Source: Rhizopus arrhizus (Eukaryota > Mucoromycota > Mucoromycetes > Mucorales > Rhizopodaceae). Taken from it: a stretch of 64,000 bases of DNA. The position numbers and the translations under genes were made by a program. The stretch is taken from assembly GCA_024220505.1 (NCBI GenBank), contig JAKZZE010000001.1, positions 682,001-746,000 of the forward strand, read 5' to 3'. Position 1 is the first letter of the stretch. The number at the start of each line of letters is the position of its first letter. This document shows, piece by piece, positions 1 through 11,100 of this stretch. The notes beneath the pieces are model-generated. The model had not been told where the DNA came from, did no database searches, and saw nothing but the letters and a program-made list of their open reading frames with translations.

Positions 1-778
1 GTTCAGCAGGCTTCATTCTACGTATTTCTTCGAGAACCATTTCCTTGATATCGGCATCATTAAGAAAAGACTTTCTTTTTGAATGAACACCTTGTCGATG
101 TCTCGATAACACCCCTTAACTCAAATATTCTTTAGCCCATTTTACGATAGTCATGGCACGATACGCAACGTTGTTATCTGCCCAATGAATTCTAGCTGCC
201 TCACGAGAAGCCAAAGTAATAGGAATACCCTCAATTCTCTTAATAAAGTAAGTATAAATCGAAGAGTATTGCATAAAACTGTATCTCTCGATCGTGTTTT
301 CTTTATCCTTCGAGTTCATCACAGGTTTCACATACATTTGAAGTTTTGGAAGTATTTCTTGGATTCTCAAAAGTTGTATTTCATTCTTTGACAATATGGG
401 AGAACTGGCTTCTACAACAGGGGCAATAGATACAAATCCAAAACTCTCGAGTTTGCCCTTATCATTAACAGATTTAGCTTCTTTTTCTCGTCTCCAGCGT
501 GTTGACCTAGAGGTTTTCGAATAAGACAAAGGTCTGTTTCGCTTTACATTATTATCAAGCAAAACATTGTTGATTGACATGCTGATTGTAGGATCAGCAT
601 TACGCATTTCAGTTATGTTGCTTAATTCTATAAGCTCAGAATCGCTCATGTCCCAGTCTTGATCATTTAAATGAGGGACAAATTGGTTCGTCTCATTTCT
701 ATGTTTTTTAAGATAAGCTCGTTTTCTAGCGTTAAGTGGAGGCATAGTTTTAGAGTATGAATAAGGGAGAAGAGGCAC
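1..778 (-). pseudogene. Transposon-associated HTH protein, broken by an in-frame stop, runs off left edge
   Basis: The frame is open from 778 (that first codon is GTG; the first ATG is at 743-745) down to a TAA at 116-118. Past the TAA the same frame continues without another stop to base 1. The N-terminal half is basic and low in complexity. The C-terminal part before the stop reads as a small helical domain ending in IVKWAKEYLS. After the stop come GVLSRHRQGVHSK and a segment resembling SFLNDADI. A W-x-x-x-Y, then QGxHxK, then a D-E/A-D segment is what I recall from N-terminal helix-turn-helix regions of DDE-type transposase-like proteins common in Mucoromycota. That family link is from memory, not a search. 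Because conserved sequence lies on both sides of the TAA, I read it as a relic. An upstream exon or an alternative splice skipping the TAA cannot be excluded. Confidence 0.5.
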
Positions 779-1593
779 CCATGTTATAGTACGAGCTCTC
801 TCATATTGATTACGTAATATGTGGCTGTTATGTTTATCTGTCCTCTACCATACGGTATTAAAAAAATTTGTTTCAATATATGTCTTCCCTAAGGACTACC
901 AGCTAAAATTTTGAAATACCGCATGTTTTCAAATGATATAAAAAGAAAATATTATTAATAAAATTAACAATCTAATCCATAAGAAATGTTCAGAAAGGTT
1001 TATATAATAATTGTTATGGCTTTGTTTTATTGTTGGATTATTTGTGGAAAAGTTTATAGCATTTGAAAATTGTCAAAAAATTTTTCAGGTTTAAGCTTGG
1101 TGGCACGTTACCAAAAAAAAAAAAAACAAACAAACAAAGGCATTACTTCATTACTGAACATAAAAGCCCGGTAAAAAGATTTCTAGCTTCGATATTTTAA
1201 TTAGCTATTATCAAATTTTCGTGAAAGGGTACCAGACTACATGTATAGGATGCTGACATTTACTTTGTAGTCTTCATTTGATGTTATTTTCACACATCAT
1301 CCCTAGGTATTTAAGCATCCCAGATCCTATGGTAACCTGAATGGTCTCCATTTACTAACCCCGATCTTTAGTGCTCTAGACTCCTACTCTCGTTCAACTG
1401 CTGAAAGAGATATAGCAGTATCATCATAAACCTGTTTAATTATTCTCTTCAAAAATATATGCGAAGACCCACAAGAAGAATTCAAGTTTAGCAAGTTCCT
1501 TCAAGTACAAAAAGTAATCATCTCTGAACAAGATTCATTTTCAAATCGTATCCAATCCAGAAACAGACTACATTGTAGCTCTCCAAATATATT

Positions 1594-1626
<33 letters not shown>

Positions 1627-2503
1627 AAGTTACTATTTTCAATGAAAATCTAATCTTCAAGCCGATTTTTACATCTTTATTATCATCTGAACGCAATGAG
1701 CTTATTTTTGGAAACGGAGATTATCTAACTGAATCGGGAATCAACGTTTGACTCTTCATTGAACAAATGAACTACGATGGCATTAATATAAGAACAGTAA
1801 AGAATAGTCAGTTAAAAACAATGTTCATCTTTGACACAAATTCACAAAGCACAAACATAAACAACAATGACTGGAAAGCTTTTATTAATAGACCTATGCT
1901 TCATACTTCCACAAATATATAGTGTATACTTCATCATAAAGCTTCCATCCGATCCAATTTGCACAAAAGAATTTCAACCTATGTAGAAAATGAATACTGT
2001 CAGCTACACAAATTACGAATTCGCAATATATAACTTTTTTTTTTGTTTTGCTATAACCATCTGATTCGTATGAGAAGTTCATTAGCAACAATCCTTTGGA
2101 TAGGCTCTACCTTGAACAAGATTGATATCAATCAATCTAGAAAGAACTATCAAAACTATTGGCTTACAATTTTTCATACTGACTAGTTGTCTTTTCATGA
2201 CAAATCACTGTTTAATACACTTGTATTTTTTTTTATATATCATACTGAATGAAAAAAAGTAAGTATGCAAGCTTGGCTTGATTCGTCTATTGGTTGTATT
2301 TAATCGTGTGTTAAGAAAGATTATTAATGATAGGCTTGTATCTTTTATATCCTTGCACATCTTGATGAGCTTTAATAAATATTAAAACTTCCGCCCATAA
2401 AAAACGTCATTGTGATAATTGAATCGTCGGAGTTATCATACGGCATATAAATTCAATTTTGCCATTCAAACACGCATTGTACTCATACAGAAAAAAAGAC
2501 CAC
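779..2503. other. Intergenic, no gene seen
   Basis: AT-rich spacer with stops in all frames. It contains a poly-A tract near 1111-1126 and a longer one near 1597-1624. The short open frame near 1894-2091 has no recognisable features. Promoter elements of the dehydratase gene should lie near 2400-2503, but no clear TATA box was identified. Confidence 0.6.
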
Positions 2504-3937
2504 ATGCCTCCAAAAATTCCGGACATCTCCAAAATTCGTCAACTCATACCTCCTCTTAGTAGTAGCATGCATAAAGGGCAAGCAGGTAAGGCATAAAAAT
2601 ATAATAAGCCCAAAAAACTTGATAAACTAAAGAGCGTGCGTATAATGTTTTTAGGAAGAGTTGGAGTCGTTGGCGGTTCTGAAGAGTAAAGACAAAGAAA
2701 TAAGAAAGCAATAAAATCATAACTTATTTGTAAAAATAGCTATACCGGAGCTCCATACTTTAGTGCAATTGCTGCAATGAAAATCGTAAGTTTATTGCTG
2801 GCTTTATTTTTATCCTCTACTGACATGTCAAAACAATAGGGAGTTGATCTTTGCCATGTCTTTTGTGAACCTGGAGCAGGCACAGTTATAAAGGTAAAGA
2901 ATAAAATGTTGTATTCATTTATTATTAACTCTTTCCCTCAAAGTCATATTCACCAGGTAAAAATAAATAGAACGATCTCCCAGATAACAAAAGGAAAGAA
3001 GCAAGTGCTAAAGAAAAAAAAAATGTAGACTTGATTGTTCATCCATACATGAGAACAAAAGAAAAGGTAGAATCCCAAAATTCTGGTCTTAAAGAAATTG
3101 TCGATAGAGTATCGACAGTCTTTTCAAGATTACATGTACTTGTTGTTGGTCCTGGCTTATCAAGAGATGAACTCATGTTGGATTCTGCAAAGGAGTTAAT
3201 TTTAAAAGCTCGTGAAAAGAACATGGCTATTGTTGTAGATGGTGATGGGTTGTATCTAATTCAGCAACATCCAGAGACTGTAAAAGATTACAAAAAAGCT
3301 GTACTTACTCCTAATATAGTGGAGTTTCAGCGTTTGTGTGAAAAAATGGTAAAAACAATTGTTTAAAAAACACTTAAAGAGAACTGTCCTTACTTTTAAG
3401 AAATAGAATATTAATGCTAAAGATCATCCTAAAGAAGAAGTCGCACAACAATTGAGTAAGTCATTAGGAGGCGTTACTATTGTTCAGAAAGGTCCAGAAG
3501 ACTACATTGCAAATGCAGATGAAGGTATGAGCTGATTTGTTATTTACCCTTTTCCAGGTTATTAAAGTAAATATATAACATAGTTTTCCAATGTAACGTA
3601 AAGGGTGGATTGAAGCGTATGGGTGGCCAAGGTGACATCCTTTCTGGTATTATTGCTGCATTTTTAGCTTGGGGAAAAGGCTACGAAGATGGTGTTTGGG
3701 AGTACGTATATGTTAAATAATTTTTTTAAAAGCAAAATACTAAAGTTATTCTTCTAAAGGCATTCCAATGAAATTGATAGTAAAGATATTGCCATGTATG
3801 CAGCCTGGGGAGCCTGTGCTATCTCAAGGACAAGCTCCCGTTTGGCTTTTGAAAAATATGGTAGAGGTGTGTTGACAAGTCATATGGTGGAGGAAATTGG
3901 TGAAAGCTATGACTTGTTTGTTAAAGATAAGAAATAA
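2504..3937 (+). CDS. NNRD: ATP-dependent NAD(P)H-hydrate dehydratase (NNRD / YKL151C family)
   Basis: This is the repair enzyme that uses ATP to convert damaged (S)-NADHX/NADPHX back to NADH/NADPH. I join nine exons by frame: 2504-2585, 2655-2685, 2740-2785, 2840-2893, 2944-2956, 3029-3348, 3407-3524, 3584-3701 and 3760-3937. The joined product shows family hallmarks in order: [85 protein letters not shown] (the ribokinase-fold catalytic GxGD loop) and [10 protein letters not shown] near the end. Length (about 330 residues) matches yeast and animal homologues. Exon 5 is only 13 nt and is required to build SYSPD. Exon 8 must end at a GTACGT donor to keep frame. No targeting peptide is obvious from the first residues, so a cytosolic form is inferred. 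Confidence 0.93.
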
Positions 3938-4686
3938 ATGTGATTACTTTTACCTAAAGGCGATTGTTTGCATCAACCATGAATAATCATAAAACCTTTT
4001 TTATGAATTAATCCAGTTCAAGCTTTGGAGACTTGGGTATTCTTTTCCCCTCTTTTCATACGTACCAGATAAACATATAATTAAAACAATGGTGCCTTGC
4101 AATGAATTAAACCACGCATGTCTTTGTATTACATTAAATTAGTTGCCAGTACTTTTGTCAATAGAAGCATTCTATTCCATAAATAGCTTGATACTCGCGC
4201 TGTCAAGTAACCAGGATCATACATTTAATGGCGAATCAAAAAATTTAGCAGTTTTGACTTTTCAACAATGATAAATACTACAAGAGGACTGGCTTAATTG
4301 AGGTGAACTGTATTGTAAATAGCATCTAATTGGTTACGTATACCTTTATAATTTGCTCAGAAGCCTAATTCATTATATAAACACATTAAATGTTGTCATC
4401 TATTTAGCAGCATTTGAAAAAAAAAAAGAAAAGAAAAGCAAACTGTTGCTATGTTTACAGCAATATCTTGCCTAAGTTATGTCATATCCTCTTCACATTT
4501 GAATAAAATAGAAATATGGATAGTTCTTATTCATTGTATTTAACATTATAAGTGATGAATGCTGAAATTTAAATTATAAAAGAGTAAAAGGTACCATCGG
4601 ATAATTATCCCCAAAAAAGTATATAAAAACAAGAATTTTCCTTTCATGTTTGCCTTTCATTTCTTTCTTATTATTAAAATCATCAA
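3938..4686. other. Intergenic spacer with a TATA box for the next gene
   Basis: No gene seen. A short poly-A/AAAAG tract lies near 4417-4438. A TATATAAA element near 4619-4627 sits about 60 bp upstream of the ATG at 4687 and is the likely core promoter of the YP-repeat gene. Confidence 0.5.
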
Positions 4687-5250
4687 ATGGTTCATTTAAA
4701 TTCAATTATAGATTTTTTTTTTCGTACCAAATTTCCATTCAAAGCTTCATCCAAAGGTGATTCAAAGGACAAAACAAAAACGTATTCTCAAAAGAAAAAA
4801 AATGCTGTATCAAATCAGCCCGTTCGATCACGATTACATTCCCCATCCACTCAGAGCATGAAACCTAAAATGAATCAAACAAATGCTTATCCTGCAAGCT
4901 ATTTAGCACGACAGCGGTATCCTCCGAAGCCGACTCTAAATAAAAGCCTAAAGACGACATACCCGCAAAGCTATTTAGAACGTCAGTGCTACCCATCGCC
5001 TATGAATCAAGATGTACCATTGGCAGAATATCCATTCGAGAAGTGCACACACCCTATTTTTACTAGCAATACAGAAACATCTGAAAGCTCCAACAAAGAC
5101 ACATATTATCATCGTAAGCCAGTTATAAAACAAAAAAATGGGGGAAAAAAAACATCCTACCCATCAATTTATTTAATCAGACAGAAATATCCTCTTTCAA
5201 TTGATGTAGAAAGGCTAACGGGCAATACCTCTTTAATTTGTGATGCTTAA
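4687..5250 (+). CDS. Small basic protein with three YPxxYLxRQxYP repeats
   Basis: A single-exon frame of 187 residues from ATG 4687 to TAA 5248-5250, preceded by a TATA box about 60 bp upstream. I do not recognise a family. The protein is rich in K, S, Y and P and looks largely disordered after a short hydrophobic N-terminal stretch (IIDFFF). It carries a 12-residue motif three times, at residues 68-79 (YPASYLARQRYP), 92-103 (YPQSYLERQCYP) and 158-169 (YPSIYLIRQKYP), with a weaker EYPFEKC-like echo around 114-120. Invariant positions are Y-P, Y-L, R-Q and Y-P. The conserved repeat with divergent spacers supports a real coding gene and suggests a short linear binding motif. Function is unknown. 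Confidence 0.7.
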   Translation: MVHLNSIIDFFFRTKFPFKASSKGDSKDKTKTYSQKKKNAVSNQPVRSRLHSPSTQSMKPKMNQTNAYPASYLARQRYPPKPTLNKSLKTTYPQSYLERQCYPSPMNQDVPLAEYPFEKCTHPIFTSNTETSESSNKDTYYHRKPVIKQKNGGKKTSYPSIYLIRQKYPLSIDVERLTGNTSLICDA

Positions 5251-6406
5251 GACAGCAAGATTGTGTTAACAATATGAGAGAAAAGAATAATAAGATTAAA
5301 ATAGATTTCTAAATTTTTATAAATCTTTGTATAGAAGTATTACAAAAAATTTTGAAGACTAAAAGCTTTGCCTTGTAACATGTATTGTATAATGTAATCT
5401 ATTTGAATAAATTGATAATTTAAAACCATAGTGATGAAGAATGAAGGCATCAACTGAAAGAAGGCGAGTGCATTTTATTAAGAAACGAAAAGTCAAATCT
5501 TTATGGTATTTTCTATTGCAAAAATATGAATAAAAATTAAGGAACATAGGGCAACTTGTACCTTTGGGTTTTCGTGCTCTTAATATCATGTTTCATTATC
5601 TGCTTTGATTAGTATCATATAGAACAAAATATATAAATGAAACATATTCATCTAGTCATTTAGATTGCTTTACATAAAGCGAAAGGCTATTTTTACTGTA
5701 TAATAAATGCATTTATTTGTAGTAAATTCATCTACTTTTTATAGAATCAAAATCCACCTATTTATTCAGTCTTACTCAAAGCAAACCGACAAAAATACTT
5801 TAAACTACAAAATTATGAAGCTACCTTGTGGCAATAGTATCAATAGTGTTGATGCTTGAGCTAATTTTTTTCTCATTTTTCATAGTGAATCGATCTTGTG
5901 CTTTGGTCATTAGTGAATATTAGCAATTTTAAACTTGTCCAATTATTGGTTTTTGATTTTGAATTCATGCGCTGGGTACCTTTTGAAGGAATAGTGTTGT
6001 CTCCAGAGATTTTTTTGATATCTTCAAATTTAATTATTTACTAACAGGTCGTTTCTTTTATTCTATGTAATTAAGTACAGCGATAAAAAAAAAAAGAGCT
6101 TGAAGAAAACAGTGATATTGTCAAAAGGTCTATAGTCAAGTTTTCATGTTACATAACTTGAAACTCTGAGCAAAAGTATGCGATTCTAGGAAAACAGCCT
6201 TTTGATAAATACATAAAGCCATACCTTGTCTCAAACCTGTGGCCAACAGTGAACCATATATCATTTGATCATCTTTGATGCTGACACATACTCGTGTAAC
6301 CAAAAAACTATAAGATTTTTATTTGCCCTAAAATTAAGCAAACATTTTTTTTATTCTTTTTGTTCAAATTATTTTTAGATGCGTAGCGAATCGCACAAAG
6401 CCAAAA
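5251..6406. other. Intergenic, no gene seen
   Basis: AT-rich spacer. The open frame on the minus strand near 5359-5589 lacks domain features and reads like chance coding. The last 100 bp before 6407 are pyrimidine- and A-rich, as expected of a 5' leader. Confidence 0.55.
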
Positions 6407-7765
6407 ATGACAATGAACGAAGCAACATTATTTCAGCCTGAAAGCTTAAAAAAGTATTCTACTACAAACCCTGCGATTCCAATCGAATTGCCTATAACAA
6501 CTACTCTACAATTTGAGCAACCTGGTAAAAAGGACCAACATTCTTTTGATGTCCTAAACACTACTACTCAAAAGTGTTTGCCCTTGTCTTCTGCTGCTTT
6601 TCTATTTGATCAGCAACCGTGCTATAATAATTTACTACCAAGTGGCAGCAACATGGAAAATATGCCCGTCAATAACCTTGCTTTGAACGCTTTCGATCAG
6701 CAGCAGGAGATTGCAATAAACGAATTTGACGATTTTCTCTTACACCAGCTTGCTCAGAACGACATGGACATACTGCTTTCTCTCGTACCCAACGTGATTG
6801 CAGCAAGTGATAGTGATGCTGTAATAGATTCAATTATTGAGCTACCACTTGAATATTGTCAACCAAAAAAGAAGACTCATTCTAGCACAAACATGGAACA
6901 AATCGAGTTGATTGAGAATAACTTTATTTCTGAGAGTTCGTTACAACAACAACAACAACAACAAGATAACGTTATATCCTCTGGTTCAATTGATTGGCAA
7001 AATATATCTGCAGCACTTTTAGAAAGAGAGTTGCAGTCAGATGACAATAGAGAGTATCACTCAGGTACAAGGTTGGAGGTGGCCAAGCAGCAGCCTAGTC
7101 TGCCAGATGAGGAGGCAAACTTTTCCTGTCCTTCTGAAGAAGAAAAAGAGGACATGAATGGCTCAAGTCAAGGGGAATTTGGTATTCGAACCTGTCTGTG
7201 GGCGAATTGCGAAGAAAAGTTTGATGATTTGCAAACCCTAATATCTCACCTCAGTGAAATACATATGGGCAGAGGGAAATCAACTTATCGTTGTGAATGG
7301 AAAGACTGTGCAAGGATTGATAATCCCTTTACTAAGCGTCATAAAATGTATGCTCATCTTCGTATACATACGGGTGAACGACCTTTTGTATGCCCAAAGC
7401 CAGGTAAAAAGAAAGATATTTAAATTAAACTGCAATTACTAATAAAAGAGAAAATAGGCTGCAACAAGCAATTCACTCGGCCTGACTCTTTGACTAATCA
7501 TATAAAAACACATTCAAAAGTAAGACCATTTATCTGTAGATGGAAAGGATGCGGAAAAGCCTATTTTTACTCTAGATCCTTAAAAAAACATGAGAAGATT
7601 CATGAAGATGCAGAACAAATGTCATATCAAATCGAATCTATAACGCAGCCATACTTACAACTACAGCAATCAGATCTCTTGACTAGAAATGCTAATCCAG
7701 TATTTGTACCTTTATACCAATCTTCTCTGGACTTTACAAACTCTCAGACAAGCAAATTATTGTGA
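6407..7765 (+). CDS. GLI/ZIC-like C2H2 zinc-finger transcription factor
   Basis: Two exons, 6407-7403 and 7458-7765, joined through a 54-nt GT-AG intron with the split codon G/GC. The product is about 434 residues. The N-terminal half is acidic, rich in Q and N, and carries a polyQ run encoded by (CAA)n near 6943-6962, typical of an activation region. From about residue 260 come consecutive C2H2 fingers: C-x4-C with long spacing (CLWANC...HLSEIH), a second divergent CEWKDC finger, the linker HTGERPF, then CNKQFTRPDSLTNHIKTH and CRWKGCGKAYFYSRSLKKH. The long C-x4-C fingers followed by TGERPF spacing are the GLI/ZIC style. DNA binding in the nucleus is expected; the target genes cannot be told from sequence. 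A second ATG two codons downstream is an alternative start. Confidence 0.85.
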
Positions 7766-8125
7766 TTATCCTGTTTAAGTTATGTACGTAACATATCGTA
7801 TATGAAAAAGGAAGAAGAAAGTATGCATACAAAAGCTATTTTTTTTAAAGGTTGAGTAGTAACAAATGTACATATGCTGATAGAAGAAGCCCACAAACAT
7901 ACACATACACAAAATATACCATTAATTGAACATGGATATACATTAATATCTTTTTTCATCTAAAAGCGTATATTATACATAGAGAAAAGCACACAATACA
8001 TTTCCCATACAACTAGAGCAGTCTGTTGTTCACTTTGTTGTTTTAACAAGAAAATCTAAATAAATTTGAATTTATTCAAAATATGTACAGTAAGACGTTA
8101 GAATAAATTTATTTTTATGATATCA
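7766..8125. other. Convergent intergenic region
   Basis: The zinc-finger gene and the Csf1-like gene converge here. Only AT-rich 3' untranslated-type sequence is seen, with an AATAAA-like element on the plus strand near 8101-8106. No further gene. Confidence 0.5.
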
Positions 8126-11100
8126 TCATTGTGTTTGTGATTCTAATAACTCCCATAATGCTTGAACTAATCGATTCAAGTGTAAGGTTATGTTTTCGTG
8201 AACTAGCCCAGGAATCCTTTCTCTTTTTAAGCCTAACCATTCAACTGGCGGTGTCGCATCGCCCATGACCTGCAATTGTGGCTGGAAGTTAACCGAGTTG
8301 AGTGACTTGTATTGGTATTTCTCTGCTTTGCTAATCTCAATATTAGGAGTTTCTTCCTTTTCGGGAGCACCAATCTTTGTAAACATATGAGACTCTTCTT
8401 CTACCGCAATCTCTTGGTAATCAGAAGTGTCAGATATCAACTCGTTTCTCTGTGAATGAGGAGTGCCTATAACTAATGATGGCTTTCTGCTATTTGTTAT
8501 GCTATTGTTATCTTCTGACTCTTCCAAGACGCTTGATGTACTGAGAGGTGTACTGGGGTCGCCAAAAATTTGCATTTTTTCAGATTGTTTATCAAGTACA
8601 CGAGAGATTTGTATATTAAACATGTTTATCATTTCTTGGAGCTGCTTGATTAATCCAATATTCAGAGAGACACTTACTCTTCCTGCAAAAACAGCATCAA
8701 ATTCATGTGTAATGCTAGATTCTAGCTGAGTGGATTCCATATTGATTTCTGTGCCTGGTATACCAAATATTTTGGTTCCACCTAGATTCTTTGGTGTTGA
8801 TGCTCCCATGGACGCAGAATCTTTGTAACGAGGTACGAGTTCCAGACCAGGGACGTTCTTTGCTAGTGCTGCACCATTTAATGTAATGATCAGCTTCCGA
8901 TGAACACCTTCTTCGGTTGGAGGCTGTTCTTCCAAGCTGATTATGAATTGCTTGGCTCGTATATCCACATTGTCAGAATCTTGGAACTGACTAGGATATA
9001 TCACTACTTCAAGGGCATGAATATGTAAATCTACTCGGCTGTGAACAAGAGAAGATCCATAACGATTCTTCTTTTTGCTTTTCAAAACTTGTTCTGTGCA
9101 CACGGCATCAGTGTCCGAAACCTGCAGCATATTGCTTTTACTAGAAGGAATTCCAGCTTCCAACTTTTTCTTTTCTAATAATTCATTGAATTTTTGTATC
9201 ATTGTAAGGATCACAGGTACAGTTTTGATGGATAATCTAGCGAGAAGGGCCTCCAGGATGATTGATACTTGCAAGTTGTACTTATCGTCTACACGTTCAA
9301 GCTCTGCTGTGAACTCAATCGATCTCTGTACACAGTCTAATATGTTCTGGTATTCATATTCAAGCGTTGCTTCAAATCCTTCAGATCGAACGTAAGCTAC
9401 AGATTTTGCATTTAAATCATTAACTATGTTGGATTGATCAATTCTAGCCTTGATTATAATGGGCTTAATAAGACCTGAACCGGTTAACCTTCCTTCTGCT
9501 TCAATATGAATATTGTCTAGTGAAAAGCTTAATCCCTTGGACTCGAATGGCACATGATGTGCTTGAAGCAGCAAGTTTTCAGGGATAAGTGTGATTTTGC
9601 CGATCGCTTGACCAAGATCAACGCCAAGTTCAAGCTTCTTGAAACGTACGGCAATATGTTTTGAAAAAGGAACAGACGTTTGGTCTGCGAACGTGTTTTG
9701 AGCAAATAAACTTTCTATCTTCTCATTTGTCTTTATATGATCCATGGTTTGATCATTTGGTTTAAAGACATGTAACAGGGCATGGGGCTGGGATGCTTCC
9801 TTTTTGTGTTCTTGCATGAGCGGTTGAACTAACCAACAATTATACAGTACTAGTAAATCTTGCAAATGTCTCATATTGAGATATCCTAATATGTCAGGAA
9901 GATCTACAGAAATAGAAACATCATCACTTGTATCCCCATCCTTGCGTTGCGAAGTCAATACGGCGTTAAAGATGGTACGGTCAATTTTTGCATGAAAACA
10001 GGCTTCGGGAGAAAAATGGTGTTTTACCATAGTAATGATCGACTTGAGGGAGCCAATACAACTAATGGTTCGAGAAGTAGTATCCTTTGAAAATGTGTTT
10101 ATCAAAAATTCGCTTTCTTCCCATCCTAAAGAGCAAACCACTTTTGAATTTGGTTGACAACTCAAATCTAAGTGAGTCTTCGAAAGACGCAGTAAAAGAG
10201 ATGCATTCAGATTTGCATCAATTTCAGCTTGTGTGCCTTTGTCTGCTTTCCTTTCGCTTGATTGTTGAATACCAAATTTCAAACCAGCAGATACTTCGTG
10301 CAAGAATAAAACAAGAGCTGGATGAAGTGTATTTGTACTTTCACAAATCAAGACATCAGCATGGAGACGCTTTGAGAGGTCAGTCACGGGGGCATGAGCG
10401 CCCAAGGGAATCTGGCAAGTAATTCGTGCAAGAAGGCCTGGAAGATGAATGGTAGCCATGTTTCCTTCTCCAACTTTTGGATCAAATCCAGTTCGTATAC
10501 GAAGACCTTGATTTCTGTTGCTATTTTTGTAAGTATGCTGTGAATGCCGCTTTGGATACATGCGGACCGTTCCTGTTTGACATTCAAGTTTGCATTCAAC
10601 ATTGAGATGGACCACTTCTGTTTGCGCGGAAGTATCCACATATTCAGGTGTTGATGGTAACTGAGATGGTTTTGTTTTAAATTTCGCTTCTGCAGTAAAC
10701 GCATCCACACGATCCATACTCTTCATATAAATAACACTCAAGGTATTGATGTAATCTACTATCGTACCATCAATATCTACCTCAAATCCACCTACTTGTG
10801 CGTTTACTGTAATAGCTTGTATATGTTTGACGTTGGAAGCAGATACATGACAGTAAATCAAGGGCAAACTGATTTGATTCATGCGGGAATGGTTGTCTGC
10901 AAGAAAGTGTTCAGACTTGCTTTGATCAAATTGTTTTACAAACTGTAAAGCCATGTTTTCTAACTGCAGCGTGCTCTTTTCAATATTCTTTGTGAAAAAG
11001 TCGATACAACCCACAGAGAAGAGCAATGCGCTCACGTTCTTGCATATACTAGGTAGAGGGATGTCTGATTGCTCATCCAGTGGAATAGCAACTCCCAAAC

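Noticed and set aside
1597..1624. Poly-A tract as evidence of a retrogene
   Set aside because: No AATAAA signal or coding sequence precedes it on either strand, and such tracts are common across the window.
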